60,000 nt of DNA from Tubiluchus corallicola (GCA_030141605.1 JAQGDQ010000231.1:64001-124000); one strand, 5' to 3'. Shown: positions 41,201 through 52,503, counted from the stretch's first letter. The notes: generated from the sequence alone by a model not told the origin. Numbers and translations are program-made.

Positions 41201-44200
41201 TTGGTGTCATATTAACAATGCAATTCAAGATCAAAGGTTTAATTGCCTTCTAGTTGATCACACAGATGACATGATCATGTTGTCTATTCAGGGTCCTCGA
41301 AGGTTTGTGATGTATTTTCAATTTAAAGACGTCACCATATTTGCTTGTGAAATATAAACACTCCGGCTTGGCTTTGGCTAGTTCTGGATTCACTTATTAA
41401 AGACACATTTTCATATGTGTATGCACTTTTGTTTGATTGCCAATGATTCTGAGACCCACTCGAACACGTTATATATACATGTTGCCACAAAGCTTGCATA
41501 AATGTTTTAGTATTTCACTCTCTAAAAAGATGTTTCATCTAAACATGCAAGAAGCAGACACGTTCTGACTATTTTAAAAACCTGCAAAAAATGGGCAGCA
41601 TGCACAGCTTAATTTTTGATTAATTGACCCTTGAATTATAACAAACATCTCTCCAATGTTTGCTGCTGCTGTGGTAACTAAAGTTTGATTGGAAATTTCT
41701 TGTATTTAACAGATTTTGAATTGTAAGCTTTTTTGCGACTTAGTGTTGACTCTTTCCGAACTTATTTCCTGTTAAATGTGTTTTATATTTTATAATTTTA
41801 GCCGAGATGTTCTTCAGCCTATCTGTGATACAGAATTAACTAACGAAAACTTTCCTTTCTCAACGCATAAAGTGGTGAATGTAGCTGATTGTAAAGTTCG
41901 TGCTATGAGACTATCGTTTGTTGGAGAACTCGGTATTAATAACTTATTCATATTTGAAAAATGCTTGCTTAAATTCATATCATTGTATTCATATCATTGT
42001 TGATCATTTCAATGATGTTATAGATCTGTGACTAACACTAGCGCGACCTAATTTCCATTAGTTGTCTTACACATTTGCAGTGCTAAACAATAGGATGGTC
42101 TAAAGTTTTTTTAATCAATTGATGACAGTGTTAAAACCCAAAAGAGCATTTGCACATGGGAAATAAAACTAGTTTGTAGTATGACGCAAACAATGTGAGT
42201 TTTTTTATTGAGAACAACATTTTCCTAGTAACATTTTATGATCCAATATAGATCAGTGTTATCTAAAGATCCATTTTGTGCAGATTTCCTTGGTATTGAG
42301 AATTTTTGTAGCTAAAAATTTAATATTTGTTTTAATTCTTTCTATTTTAAATAAACTTTCGTAGTTCCAAGGAAAAAAGATACAAGATTTCTACAAAATT
42401 ATTTTCACTGTAATGCTGTTTAAGATGGTTCTGATTAATTAACAGTATGTGTATTTTGTTGCTTAAATAATATCCACCAATATTCTAATAAATCTGCAAT
42501 TTGTCAAAAGAGCATCGCGGACAGAAAATGGATTTGCTGTCGTGTAAAATGTTATCTGTGCCCTGCGGCAATTTCGAACAAGTTTTGCAATTCATTACGT
42601 GTCATGTGATCAGCCTATAGTAGATTCATAGAAGGCTTTATGTACAGTTGTTGTAGGAGTAACATTGTTGTTTGTAGAAATCGTTAAATGAAGTCATTTA
42701 CCTTTTCGTCTATGTCTGTCATTTACTTTACATGATACAAGGTTGGGAACTGCATGCACCTAATGAAGTAGCAACAACAGTTTACAGTGCTGTGATGAAA
42801 GAAGCTGAGAAGTATGGTGGTTGTAATGCTGGTTACCGAGCAATCGATTCTCTGAGTATAGAGAAAGGTGCCAATATAATGTCATTAAGAATTATTCTGT
42901 GCTACTGTACCAATATATGTTAAATTTATATAAGAGTCTTTTCCATCAATTCCGTTAACATTTCACTGTGTTAAGCTAATTTAAACTGATGATGATTTTA
43001 GTAAATTGCATTATCATTAATAAAAGCTGCTATTTATGTGTTCTATATAGAAAATTTATATAGAATCATGCACAATATTGTAATCAATATAATTAGATTA
43101 CATACTGGTAAAATTTGAATTTGTAGATGGTTAAGCCCTCTGATATCGTCGGGAATGCCTTTTATTACTCTAGTCGTTTTAGGACGTTTGGAAATATTTT
43201 TAGCTCACCATTTTGAAATCTTAAAACACTATAAGAAAAAACCAGAAAACTTGACAATGTTGACTTTTTAGAAACACAATATTTTATCCAATATGATTCA
43301 AAACATGTCGTTTGTTGGCCGATTCAGCTCCCTAAATCGTCTTAGTTTTTCCTGTTTGGGTTAACACTAAATTCCCATATTAGCACCTTTGTATTTTTAT
43401 TAAATGTAATAAACCAAATTTCTGTGTTTTTGTCAGAAATGTTAATCCGTTGTGTGAGCATTAAACTTTGTAGTTTTTAGCACTATGCTGATTTTATGAT
43501 GCTTCATTCACTTTTCTAGGATATAGGCATTGGCATGCTGATCTACGATTTGATGACACCCCTCTGGAAGCTGGACTGGCATTTACATGTAAACTGAAAA
43601 CTGACATTCCATTTCTTGGAAGGGAACCCGTGGAAAAACAAAAGCAAATGGGTCTGCACAAAAGAATAGCTTGTTTTACTATTGATGAGTAAGCATAGTT
43701 TTCTGAAATATTTTGCTTGTGGACGTTCCACCGGAACCTCAGCCTATGTATTGGACGATTGCGCCTTTTTTAAAACACTCAAAATGTGCTTGCTAATGTC
43801 TCAACGATGATTCCTAACATTCCAAACAAAAAATTGTTTCTTGTTACACAGTGTGGTGCATATGCAAAATTTCAAAAGATTTTATCATACGTTTGTTAGG
43901 CAAGATACCCCATTTTACAAATTTTGATAATGAGCTTTGGTTTTCTAGTCAGACAGAATGGTATTGCTATTATTAATTATAATACAAGTCTTACTGATTG
44001 TGTCGAAATAGATTGACAAACCAAGTTGAACTAAAGGTTATTAACTATGACCTTCTGAGACTTTCCATAGCCATAACAGTAAAAGAGGTTAGAATACTCT
44101 CAGGGTCTATTTCAGCCTAAGCGAGGCCCGGGGAATTGGGGGATGTGAGACCCCCTCAGGGGGGGTGCCCAGAAAATTTTTGAACTGCTAGAATGCCGGA

Positions 44201-47200
44201 GAAGCATTTTCGAAGAGAAAATATGGAGTTATACAGTTGTTAAAGGAAAGAACAATTGAAAGAAAAACTGCTTTATTCTCAAGACCAGTCCTTACTACTT
44301 GTCAAATAGTCAAATTAAAAACAACATCTTTGCAATATGTAATACCGTACTCTCACTTCCATACAAGCCAGTGTTAGAAATTCCAAAATTGAAAACAACT
44401 GAACATCGGCCCGAGCCGCACAAGGCAAACGGCGCTCGTACGGCAAGAGAAAAAGACAGAGAGAAGAGGCAGTATGTTCGCAGAAAGCAAAAAAAATTAC
44501 CTCGGCGTGAGGCCCCCCTGGAGGGTGAGGCCCATGGGAAGTATCCCCACTTCCCCCCACTTGAAATAGGGCCTGAATACTCTTTTCAGCTACTAAAGTC
44601 CGTAAGGGACAAATTTGTCTGAAGAAAAATAATGCATTTTTGAGACCTAAATGGCATTCTGACATTTTTTGTCTCTTATAGATATTCATCCTAGCCATGC
44701 CAGTAATCATGTTGGATAAGCATTTTTGGTTTTATGATACAAATAGGTCACAAAAAAGTTATAAATAGTACAAAATTCTGACAAAAAAACTTTCTACTTA
44801 TGTGTGTCAAAGACAGCAATTTTGTTACAAATCCACCGAGTGTTGAATTTTTTTTGAAGCATCTGAAGTAGTTCTAGTGCTTCCATGGAACGCCACAAGT
44901 TGTTTAGATTATGTGACACGTAGACACATGTAGATAAACATGAAGTTTTTTAGTCCTAATTACTGCCTAGTGTAAAAAGACATCGATGGTGTGGCGGATT
45001 GGCAGCAAATCTTATCACAGAGTGATTCAGTTAGTATTCTACTCAATATGATCACTGGTCGTCGAATCTAAGTGTGCTTCAAGCACTGATTATATAAGCA
45101 TTCTGCTAACCTTATAGGCATTGATTTTATGTTTTCCAATCACTAAAGTCATTTTCTTTTAGCCACTGATTAGATCTTTTAGCTACTGAAGGTAATAAAT
45201 ACACACTTAATTTGCTCATATTGCACAATGTTTCTGTTTGTCAGGCATGTAGCATTAAATGGTCTAGAAGCAATCTGGCGTGATGGTAAAGTAGTTGGCT
45301 ATATACGACGAGCTGATTATGCATTTACGTTAGGCAAATCTATAGGATATGGCTATGTTAAAAATCCAGATGGTGGAACAGTCACTCTAGATTTCTTACG
45401 GTATGTTGTGCAATATGCTTAGTAGCTTAATAACAATTCGTTTTGTAGATTATGAGACTTTCCATCCATTTTCTAAAGTACTTTAAAGCACTAAATTGTT
45501 TGTGGTGCATTAGCAACTTCTGAAATATAACCTGTCGGCCTCCTACAATTGTTTTTTGTTTTATTCCTTGCAGGATGCAGCCTATATATGGTGCGAACAC
45601 AACGAAAGCTTGTATAATCGCACTTATTATCAGCGCTTGTTGTTAGCGCTGATTATTATTATATTTTTGCAGCTAAAGCAGGTCATGGGAAAATATATGA
45701 GAAACCATTTCCAATTTCCAGCTGCACAAAATTCTCTCTATTTGTAACTGCAAACAGAAATTGTTTGACATGTTCCTAGTTGTTCGAATACTAATTGTTT
45801 CTTCAGTATTTGTATAAAAGAAGAAAAATGGTTGACCAACAATACACTTATATTATTTATCAGCGAGCTTCGTTCATTCTTTCATGTTTCGCTCATAAGC
45901 ATGGGAACAAGCACTTGAAACCTAGCATGAGCATCTGCTGTGTGTGGTTGTACGGGTTATCATAGAACGTTCTTGCTGCTTGTCTGCGCTTACAAGCGCT
46001 GGTATGTAACCCCCCTAAAACCAGCATTCGCTGTGTCCCTACCCTATGTTTAAAATATTATGGCAAAATATCACCGTTGCTGCAAAAAAGAGCAGCAACA
46101 TTTTTACTTTTTACCATGACATGCCTATTGAAAGACCTTTTTATGTTACCGGTAGTAAATAATTATGTGTAAAATTAATATAAAAATTTAAGACCTGTAA
46201 TACTTTTTATATGGACTAAACATAACGATTTTGTCACTGAAGCATGTCACTCATAGATTCATGGGTTTTTTCCGTAGAAGGCATTGCATAATGTTGTGTT
46301 ACGATTGTGGACTGTGGACTGAAGGTTTAACTGTACATGAGAAAAAAATCTTCACATGTTAAATAAATTTCAAATTAAAAATCAGTTAAACTATTCTGCA
46401 AGGTAACGATAAAATGTTAAGAATAGAGGATCTCGAAGATTTCAGCATATGAAGAGCACCCGTATTGCTGTTTGCCAGGAGGCAATTTTTAGCACGTTTA
46501 ACTATAAGAACTCCATGCAGCGTTAAGCAGATGTTTAACATTTAGAACGGTATATTATTTGCAGTTATACTTTTGTGATTAAAGGAACAATTATTAAATT
46601 AGTATAATTCGATACATTTATATTTGTAATTACGCTCTATGCGGTATGGCAGTATTATATGTAATTATTTTGTTGTTGTTATTTCAGCCTGATCATTGCT
46701 GCAATATCGTAAATAAACCACTTTGATCGATTCAGCAAAAACTTCCATAGTTATTTATGATCAGGCGGAAGAATGCCAATTGTTCAGTGCCCAATTACTG
46801 GCTGCAATTATGCAACAGAGGACTTGTCGGAGGCTATCGTTCTCGAACTCCTGCAAATACATCGTGGTAGTCACGCCACGAACACAGAGGCGGCACCACC
46901 CGCACATTCTGCTCCAACTGCGAAAATTGAAAAAGTGAAAAGGCCTACTGTATCTGCCGCCGGTACCAGCGAAGAATGGGCATATTTTACCACACGTTGG
47001 CAAGAATATGTAGATGCCACTGGTATCACTGGTAAAGACAGAGTAATTCAATTATTAGAATGTTGCGATGAAGCGTTACGCAAAGATCTCACTCGTTCTG
47101 CTGGTGGCAGTCTCAGTGGCAAAGCAGAAGATGTAGTTCTTAATGCTATCAAAAAGCTCGCTGTTCGCGTTGAGAACACCATGGTGGCTCGTGTAGCATT

Positions 47201-50200
47201 GCATGATATGCGACAAGACCATGAAGAACCTATCCGTGCATTCTGCGCCCGTCTACGAGGACAAGCCGGCATCTGCAATTATGAAGTGACATGTCCCGAG
47301 TGCGACACCAGTGTCAGCTATACCAACGAAATAATTCGTGACTGTATCACACGCGGCATTGCAGATCCAGAAATCCAACTGGACATTCTCGGCGACAAAA
47401 ATCAAGTCATGGATATCGAAGAATTATTAATGCTAATTGAAAGCAGAGAATCTGGAAAACGATCTGCTTCAAAACTCTTCGATACCCACAATGCTGAAGC
47501 AGTGCGTAGCTCATACAGACGAACAACAAGCAATCTAGCCAAAGATAAAACATCCGAACCATGCAGTCACTGCGGAAGACACGGTCATGGAAGTGGTTCT
47601 GATTTTAAATTACGACAGGACAAATGTCCAGCTTTCGGCAAAACCTGTACATATTGCAGTCGCAGAAACCATTTTGCTCCGGTATGTAGATCTAGAAATA
47701 AGCCAAAACATGCTGCTCCAGACCGTGACAGAGGTCGTGAACAATCCACCTCACTGGGTGAACAGGGAGCTGTGTTCGATACATTGTGTTCATTTACATC
47801 ACACGTACATGACAAAAATAGACGTCATACAGTTCCCCTTAGTCATCACCTATATGACCAGATGTGTAATAGTTGGCTACGCCAACCATCGAAGCCTCAA
47901 CCATTTGTTACACTGCGCATGTCAATAAACCCAAGCGACTACACAGCCCTTGGCTTTCGCTGTGGCAGACAACCAAATTCTTGTATAATTTCAGCAATTG
48001 CAGACACCGGATGCCAGAGTTGCTTGTGCAGCCTTAAAATGCTCACTCGCATAGGCATATCAGAGCAACATCTTATACCTGTCACCATGCGCATGCAAGC
48101 TGCTAATGATCGTGGAGTCAACATCCTTGGTGCTGCTATCCTAAGATTCACTGGTACATCTACGACTGGCAAACAACTGGAAACCAGGCAGATCGTATAT
48201 GTCACCGATACTTCAAACAAATTGTACATTAGCCGCGAAGCTTGTATTGCACTCGGAATGATCACAGAAAGCTTTCCAACGATTGGTGAGGTGTGCAACA
48301 CACTAGAGATATCATCATCAAACAGCACTTCATCTGAGACACATGACATATCAAAACCCCAACAAAACAGTAGTGGTTTGACATCTGAGTGCCACTGTCC
48401 ACGACGACAGCTGCGACCTACACCACCCTCCCAACTGCCATTTTCACCAACGCAAGAAAATTTGCCAAAACTGAGACAGTACCTCCTCGACACTTACAAG
48501 GCAAGCACATTCAACATATGTGAGCACCAACCTCTCCCACTTATGGAAGGGCCCCCTTTGAAACTCATGGTGAATTCTGATGCCACCCCCGTGGCACATC
48601 ACAACCCCATCCCAGTCGCCTTGCATTGGCAGAAACAAGTCAAAGCAGATATAGATCGTGACGTCCACCTAGGAGTCTTGGAACCTGTCCCCATTGGCGA
48701 ACCTGTCACTTGGTGCCATCGAATGATTGTATGCCCCAAGAAAAACGGCCAACCCCGCAGAACCGTTGACTTTCAAGCCCTAAATGCTCATGCCACAAGA
48801 GAAACCCACCACACCCAGTCACCATTTCTGCAGGCAAGATCTGTACCCCCAAACATGAAGAAAACAGTACTTGATGCCTGGAATGGCTACCACAGTGTCC
48901 CAATCCGTGCAGATGACCGCCATCTTACTACATTTATCACTCCGTGGGGCCGATATCGCTACAAAACAGCCCCTCAGGGTTACATTGCTTCGGGTGATGG
49001 TTACTCAAGACGCTATGACGAGATCGTGTCACACGTACCCCATCACACAAAATGTATTGATGACACACTCCTCTGGTCACCTACAATCAAAGAAAGCTTT
49101 TTCCAGGCAATAGAATGGCTTGACATATGTGGCCGTCATGGCATCACTCTTAATCCTGACAAGTTTATCTTTGCTGAAGACACAGTCGAATTTGCAGGAT
49201 TCGAAATTACACCCAATAGTGTCCGCCCTTGTCGGCGATATCTCCAAGCTATACTAGAATTTCCCACTCCAAAAAATATCACCGATGTTCGATCCTGGTT
49301 CGGCGTAATAAACCAAGTTAGTTATGCTTTCAGTATGGCTGACCGAATGCTTCCCTTCCGTGCACTCCTGAAACCCGGGACTCCATTCACATGGAATGCA
49401 CAACTAGATGAGATATTTAATGAATCCAAGGCACTCATTGTTCAGGAAATAGAAGACGGTGTTCGAATTTTCGATAAAACACGGCCGACATGCTTGGCCA
49501 CTGATTGGTCAAAATCAGGCATTGGCTTTTGGCTGCTGCAAAAACACTGCAAATGCCCCAAATCAACTCCTTTTTGTTGCCGTACTGGGTGGAAAATCGC
49601 TCTTGTGGGTAGCCGATTCACCACACCAGCAGAATCGCGATATGCCCCAGTCGAAGGTGAAGCCCTAGCAGTGGCAGATGCCCTTCAAAAAGCTAGGTAC
49701 TTCGTCCTGGGTTGTACAAACCTGACTATTGCAGTGGACCACAAACCATTGCTCAAGATCTTCAGCAACAGATCCCTTGATGACATGCCCAACCCTCGCC
49801 TTAGGAATCTGAAGGAAAAGACGCTCCGTTTCAAATTCCAGGTCATACATGTCCCTGGAGCAAAACATCGAGCTGCAGATGGCATCTCTCGACACCCGTC
49901 TTGCCCTGGCCATGCTGGTGATATGCCTCTGCCTGACGACATTGCCACAATTGGACAGGACACTAATATTACCTTGCCAAACCTACCTACTTTCTTTTTG
50001 GAAGGTATTCGTTGTCAGGAAACGCCTTCAGATTCCTTTGAGACATCCTTAATATGTTCAGCTGCCACAAAGCTTGCAAACTTCAAATCAGTGACATGGG
50101 ATATGGTCCGAGTTGCTACAACAAGTGACACCACCATGAACTTATTAAGAGACATCATAGAAACTAACATGCCAGAGGCACGTCAAGAGTTCCCAGCTCC

Positions 50201-52347
50201 AATACGTGAGTATTACCAGTTCAGGGAACACCTCCATACCATCGATGGTGTTATTCTTTATAAAGAGCGCATTGTTATTCCCCCATGCCTACGTGACACT
50301 GTGCTTTCATCACTCCATGCAGCACACCAAGGGGTCTCATCCATGATTTCTCGCGCAGAATCATCAGTATTCTGGCCAGGCATAACGACAGCCATATCGG
50401 CACTTCGAAGTCGTTGCCAAGAATGCAACCGTATTGCACCTTCACAACCTGCAGCACCGCCCGTTCCTCCAGTTATGCCAGTATACCCATTTCAGTGCAT
50501 CTGCGCTGACTTCTTTCATTACAAGGGCGTCTACTACCTCGTTGTTGTTGACCGTTATTCCAACTGGCCCATTGTCGAACGTTCTCCAATTGGGGCCACT
50601 GGTCTCATTGCCTGCCTCCGCCGAGTTTTTGTCACTTACGGCATTGCTGAAGAACTGGCCTCAGATGGTGGCCCAGAATTTATTTCATTCCAAACACGCC
50701 AGTTTTTTTCAGACTGGGGTGTCCATCATCGTCTCTCTTCAGTTGCCTTTCCTCACAGCAATTGCAGAGCCGAATTAGGTGTTAAGACCGTTAAGCGCAT
50801 GATTATGAATAATACTGGCCCCCAGTGAGACCTTGATACAGACTTGTTTCAACGAGCAATCCTGCAGTACAGAAACTGCCCAGACAGAGATACCAAGCTC
50901 TCACCTGCCCAGTGTCTGTTTGGCCGCCCTATACGAGATTTCATCCCTATAATACCCGGTCGCTACCAACCTCATAACACTTGGCAGGAATCACTACTAG
51001 CCCGAGAAGAAGCCTTGCGTAACAGACACATGAAAGCATCTGAACGGTGGACTGAACACACAAAACGCCTACCCCCACTAGTTGTTGGTGACAAGGTACA
51101 TTTACAAAACCAGACTGGTGATCATCCTACCAAATGGGACAAGTCTGGTATAGTCATTGAAGTCCGTCAGTATGACCAATATGTCATCAAGGTGGATGGC
51201 TCGGGCCGAGTAACACTTCGGAATAGACGGTTTCTTCGGAAATATGAACCAATTCATCCACCACGCCCCAGTATCTCTATTGATACTGACCTTGCTTACA
51301 ATGACAGATGCTTACCAGCTGAGAAACCTGCAACATCAGCCACTTTGCCACCTAAAACATACCAACGCCCTAATAATTCAACGTTACAGTCACCCAAACA
51401 CATGGATTTCAAACAAACAGATAAACCTGTTGGACCAGAGGACCCTCTCCCTAACCTCAGCACACCCTCACATATGCCACTAACTACCATACCAGACAAT
51501 CCCAAACCAGTTGATATGTCCATTGACTCCCCTTCGACTGCATCAGCTCCACCCAACCCAGTCATACCACTACGTCGTTCAACTCGGCAGAGGACAACTC
51601 CTGAGTGGCACAAAGACTTTGATATGTCTGGTAATTTGGTCAGTTATCAGTCTTCGACGTATGCTACCTCCGTCCAAGACTTAGGGGGGGATAGAGGATC
51701 TCGAAGATTTCAGCATATGAAGAGCACCCGTATTGCTGTTTGCCAGGAGGCAATTTTTAGCACGTTTAACTATAAGAACTCCATGCAGCGTTAAGCAGAT
51801 GTTTAACATTTAGAACGGTATATTATTTGCAGTTATACTTTTGTGATTAAAGGAACAATTATTAAATTAGTATAATTCGATACATTTATATTTGTACTTA
51901 CGCTCTATGCGGTATGGCAGTATTATATGTAATTATTTTGTTGTTGTTATTTCAGCCTGATCATTGCTGCAATATCGTAAATAAACCACTTTGATCGATT
52001 CAGCAAAAACTTCCATAGTTATTTAAAGAATTAGTAGATTACAGGGATCAATGGAAACTCACAAGATTCAGTAACATAAACATTCAATTAATTATTATAT
52101 GTACTTCTGCATGTATATTTGTTAGGAGAAACATACATTTTTGTATTTATAGTAAAATCGTTTTTTGAAACCAAAATTTCCTTTTTTGCTTCAATAGCAA
52201 GCTGTTATTGTATTGCACAAATTTTTGTCTTATTTCAGGTCTGGAGACTATGAATTGGAAAGCATGGGAACTCGTTATAAGGCAATATTACATACAAAGT
52301 CACCATTTGATCCAAAAAACTTACGAGTACAAGGCATTTACGAGTGA
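32298..52347 (+). CDS. SARDH: Sarcosine dehydrogenase, mitochondrial (19 coding exons, complete)
   Basis: Coding exons: 32298-32414, 32813-32975, 34045-34223, 34657-34836, 35778-35901, 36260-36465, 37214-37343, 38066-38243, 38358-38499, 39293-39376, 39718-39831, 40254-40392, 40838-40948, 41155-41302, 41802-41932, 42742-42867, 43520-43688, 45245-45400, 52239-52347. All 18 junctions are GT-AG and in phase; total 2706 nt, 901 residues (human about 918). An Arg-rich leader ([18 protein letters not shown]) fits mitochondrial import. [11 protein letters not shown] (about 51-61) is the FAD Rossmann motif and TTWHTAG holds His91, the expected covalent flavin site. The oxidase half runs to about 430. 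The C-terminal half is the folate-binding GCV_T/AMT domain, including [22 protein letters not shown] and [21 protein letters not shown]. The family oxidises sarcosine to glycine, giving methylene-tetrahydrofolate and passing electrons to ETF in the matrix. DMGDH and PDPR are relatives, but motif wording and length favour SARDH. Intron 18 holds a full retrotransposon. Confidence 0.96.
32545..32740 (+). repeat. Possible tRNA-derived SINE in SARDH intron 1
   Basis: AATTCAAATCTC near 32578-32590 fits a pol III B box (GTTCRAATCY), and GACTGCTGGTCCAGGAG precedes it as in tRNA-derived SINE heads. No A box or target duplication was identified. Confidence 0.3.
38644..38863. mobile_element. Foldback/MITE element with ~72-bp inverted arms in SARDH intron 9
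   Basis: The left arm (38644-38716) and the reverse complement of the right arm (38791-38863) both begin CAGATTGT and share GGTCA, then TTATCCATTTAAATCTATC, then TTTGCATTTT with few differences. A 74-base unrelated spacer separates them. The size (220 bp) and long terminal inverted repeats fit a MITE. A TA flank on each side, a few bases outside, would suit a mariner-type origin, but the target duplication is not certain. Confidence 0.8.
44101..44575. mobile_element. Non-autonomous hAT-type transposon in SARDH intron 17
   Basis: The element is bounded by a perfect 8-bp direct repeat AATACTCT (44093-44100 and 44576-44583). It starts CAGGGTCTATTTCAG and ends so that its reverse complement reads CAGGCCCTATTTCAAG: imperfect terminal inverted repeats of about 14 bp. 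An 8-bp target duplication and CAGGG termini are hAT hallmarks. Sub-terminal regions are GC-rich with G/C runs, unlike the AT-rich intron. No transposase is encoded; the frame of about 107 codons inside has no similarity. A hAT transposase elsewhere would have mobilised it. Confidence 0.85.
46424..46757 (+). repeat. 5' LTR
   Basis: It begins TAGAGGATCTCGAAG and ends CATAGTTATTTA, without the usual TG...CA ends. A TATA-like TATTATAT lies at about 46653-46660, an initiator-like TTTCAG at 46682-46687, and AATAAA at 46712-46717. R therefore probably starts near 46686 and the RNA 3' end lies near 46735. It differs from the 3' LTR only at 46629 (A here, C at 51897). Confidence 0.95.
46757..46870 (+). 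other. Short upstream frame spanning the LTR/primer-site junction
   Basis: An ATG at 46757-46759, made by the last base of the LTR and the first two of the primer site, opens a 37-codon frame. It overlaps the gag start (46773) in another frame and ends TAG at 46868-46870. It precedes the main ATG in the predicted RNA and might damp gag translation. There is no evidence that it encodes a useful peptide. Confidence 0.4.
46758..46766 (+). promoter_or_regulatory. Putative self-primer binding site
   Basis: TGATCAGGC abuts the LTR end and is perfectly complementary to GCCTGATCA at 46687-46695, the predicted first bases of the RNA. Pairing extends to 12 of 13 bases if the next bases are counted. 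It lacks the TGG start expected for a site complementary to a tRNA CCA end. Confidence 0.6.
46773..50828 (+). CDS. Gag-pol polyprotein of the LTR retrotransposon (up to the in-frame TGA)
   Basis: A 1351-residue frame from ATG 46773. Gag starts with a Cys/His segment (CPITGCNY...H) and has two zinc-knuckle-like clusters near residues 262-305 ([24 protein letters not shown]). The aspartic protease motif ADTGCQS is near 410. Reverse transcriptase covers about 570-830 with [17 protein letters not shown] and the catalytic IDDTLLW near 762. RNase H is about 906-1033 ([23 protein letters not shown]). Integrase has a zinc-binding region ending CQEC near 1210, then ADFF, SDGGPEF and CRAELG, giving the D, D, E triad. 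HSNCRAE stands where relatives usually have HSNGRAE. Gag, protease and pol share one frame without a frameshift. The TGA lies about 18 codons after the catalytic Glu, so the integrase C-terminal domain is cut off. Confidence 0.93.
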   Translation: MPIVQCPITGCNYATEDLSEAIVLELLQIHRGSHATNTEAAPPAHSAPTAKIEKVKRPTVSAAGTSEEWAYFTTRWQEYVDATGITGKDRVIQLLECCDEALRKDLTRSAGGSLSGKAEDVVLNAIKKLAVRVENTMVARVALHDMRQDHEEPIRAFCARLRGQAGICNYEVTCPECDTSVSYTNEIIRDCITRGIADPEIQLDILGDKNQVMDIEELLMLIESRESGKRSASKLFDTHNAEAVRSSYRRTTSNLAKDKTSEPCSHCGRHGHGSGSDFKLRQDKCPAFGKTCTYCSRRNHFAPVCRSRNKPKHAAPDRDRGREQSTSLGEQGAVFDTLCSFTSHVHDKNRRHTVPLSHHLYDQMCNSWLRQPSKPQPFVTLRMSINPSDYTALGFRCGRQPNSCIISAIADTGCQSCLCSLKMLTRIGISEQHLIPVTMRMQAANDRGVNILGAAILRFTGTSTTGKQLETRQIVYVTDTSNKLYISREACIALGMITESFPTIGEVCNTLEISSSNSTSSETHDISKPQQNSSGLTSECHCPRRQLRPTPPSQLPFSPTQENLPKLRQYLLDTYKASTFNICEHQPLPLMEGPPLKLMVNSDATPVAHHNPIPVALHWQKQVKADIDRDVHLGVLEPVPIGEPVTWCHRMIVCPKKNGQPRRTVDFQALNAHATRETHHTQSPFLQARSVPPNMKKTVLDAWNGYHSVPIRADDRHLTTFITPWGRYRYKTAPQGYIASGDGYSRRYDEIVSHVPHHTKCIDDTLLWSPTIKESFFQAIEWLDICGRHGITLNPDKFIFAEDTVEFAGFEITPNSVRPCRRYLQAILEFPTPKNITDVRSWFGVINQVSYAFSMADRMLPFRALLKPGTPFTWNAQLDEIFNESKALIVQEIEDGVRIFDKTRPTCLATDWSKSGIGFWLLQKHCKCPKSTPFCCRTGWKIALVGSRFTTPAESRYAPVEGEALAVADALQKARYFVLGCTNLTIAVDHKPLLKIFSNRSLDDMPNPRLRNLKEKTLRFKFQVIHVPGAKHRAADGISRHPSCPGHAGDMPLPDDIATIGQDTNITLPNLPTFFLEGIRCQETPSDSFETSLICSAATKLANFKSVTWDMVRVATTSDTTMNLLRDIIETNMPEARQEFPAPIREYYQFREHLHTIDGVILYKERIVIPPCLRDTVLSSLHAAHQGVSSMISRAESSVFWPGITTAISALRSRCQECNRIAPSQPAAPPVPPVMPVYPFQCICADFFHYKGVYYLVVVDRYSNWPIVERSPIGATGLIACLRRVFVTYGIAEELASDGGPEFISFQTRQFFSDWGVHHRLSSVAFPHSNCRAELGVKTVKRMIMNNTGPQ
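50829..51794 (+). pseudogene. Remainder of the pol frame after the TGA: integrase C-terminal domain and tail
   Basis: The same frame stays open for a further 321 codons. It holds the end of the integrase core ([20 protein letters not shown]) and an SH3-like C-terminal domain ([38 protein letters not shown]). A Pro/Ser/Thr-rich tail ends inside the 3' LTR. No frameshift or second stop is present, so the TGA looks like one recent point change or a tolerated readthrough codon. I infer the part is not translated without readthrough. Confidence 0.85.
51692..52025 (+). repeat. 3' LTR
   Basis: Same 334-bp sequence as the 5' LTR with one substitution. It is immediately preceded by the G-rich polypurine tract. 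The first 103 bases also encode the last part of the element's protein frame (stop TAA at 51792-51794). Confidence 0.95.
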
Positions 52348-52497
52348 GACATTGCTGAATATTTGCAGAAGGCTAACATGTAGGTTAAGGTGTTACATTA
52401 ACGGCTAGAAGAATCATTCAATTTTCTTCAATGTTGGAATCGAATAAGATTGTAAAGAATGATAGCATTCGAGCCATGCTGGTTGTGAGTTTGGAGG

Positions 52498-52503
52498 AAT
52501 AAA
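52498..52503 (+). terminator. Candidate SARDH poly(A) signal
   Basis: AATAAA about 150 bases after the TGA stop at 52345-52347. A second AATAAA lies at 52768-52773. Confidence 0.5.

Larger units (their letters stand above)
46424..52025 (+). mobile_element. Ty3/gypsy-like LTR retrotransposon in SARDH intron 18
   Basis: A 5602-bp element in the same orientation as SARDH, flanked by AAGAA (46419-46423, 52026-52030), a 5-bp target duplication (6 bp, AAGAAT, if the first T is counted outside). It has two 334-bp LTRs, a primer-binding position directly after the 5' LTR, one long gag-pol frame interrupted by a single TGA at 50826-50828, and a polypurine tract TTAGGGGGGGA at 51681-51691 touching the 3' LTR. 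Domain order gag, protease, RT, RNase H, integrase defines Ty3/gypsy. No envelope-like frame is present. LTR identity of 333/334 means a very recent insertion. Confidence 0.95.

Noticed and set aside
44299-44710. Open frames of 107 and 131 codons
   Set aside because: They lie largely within the non-autonomous hAT element, oppose each other on the two strands and resemble no transposase or host protein.
46758-46775. Conventional tRNA primer-binding site
   Set aside because: The sequence lacks the TGG that pairs with a tRNA CCA end at the LTR boundary.
47939-48493. 184-codon minus-strand frame
   Set aside because: It is a shadow of the gag-pol frame on the opposite strand.
46424-52025. An endogenous retrovirus with an envelope gene
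   Set aside because: After integrase only a Pro/Ser-rich tail remains before the 3' LTR; no signal peptide or transmembrane envelope frame is present.
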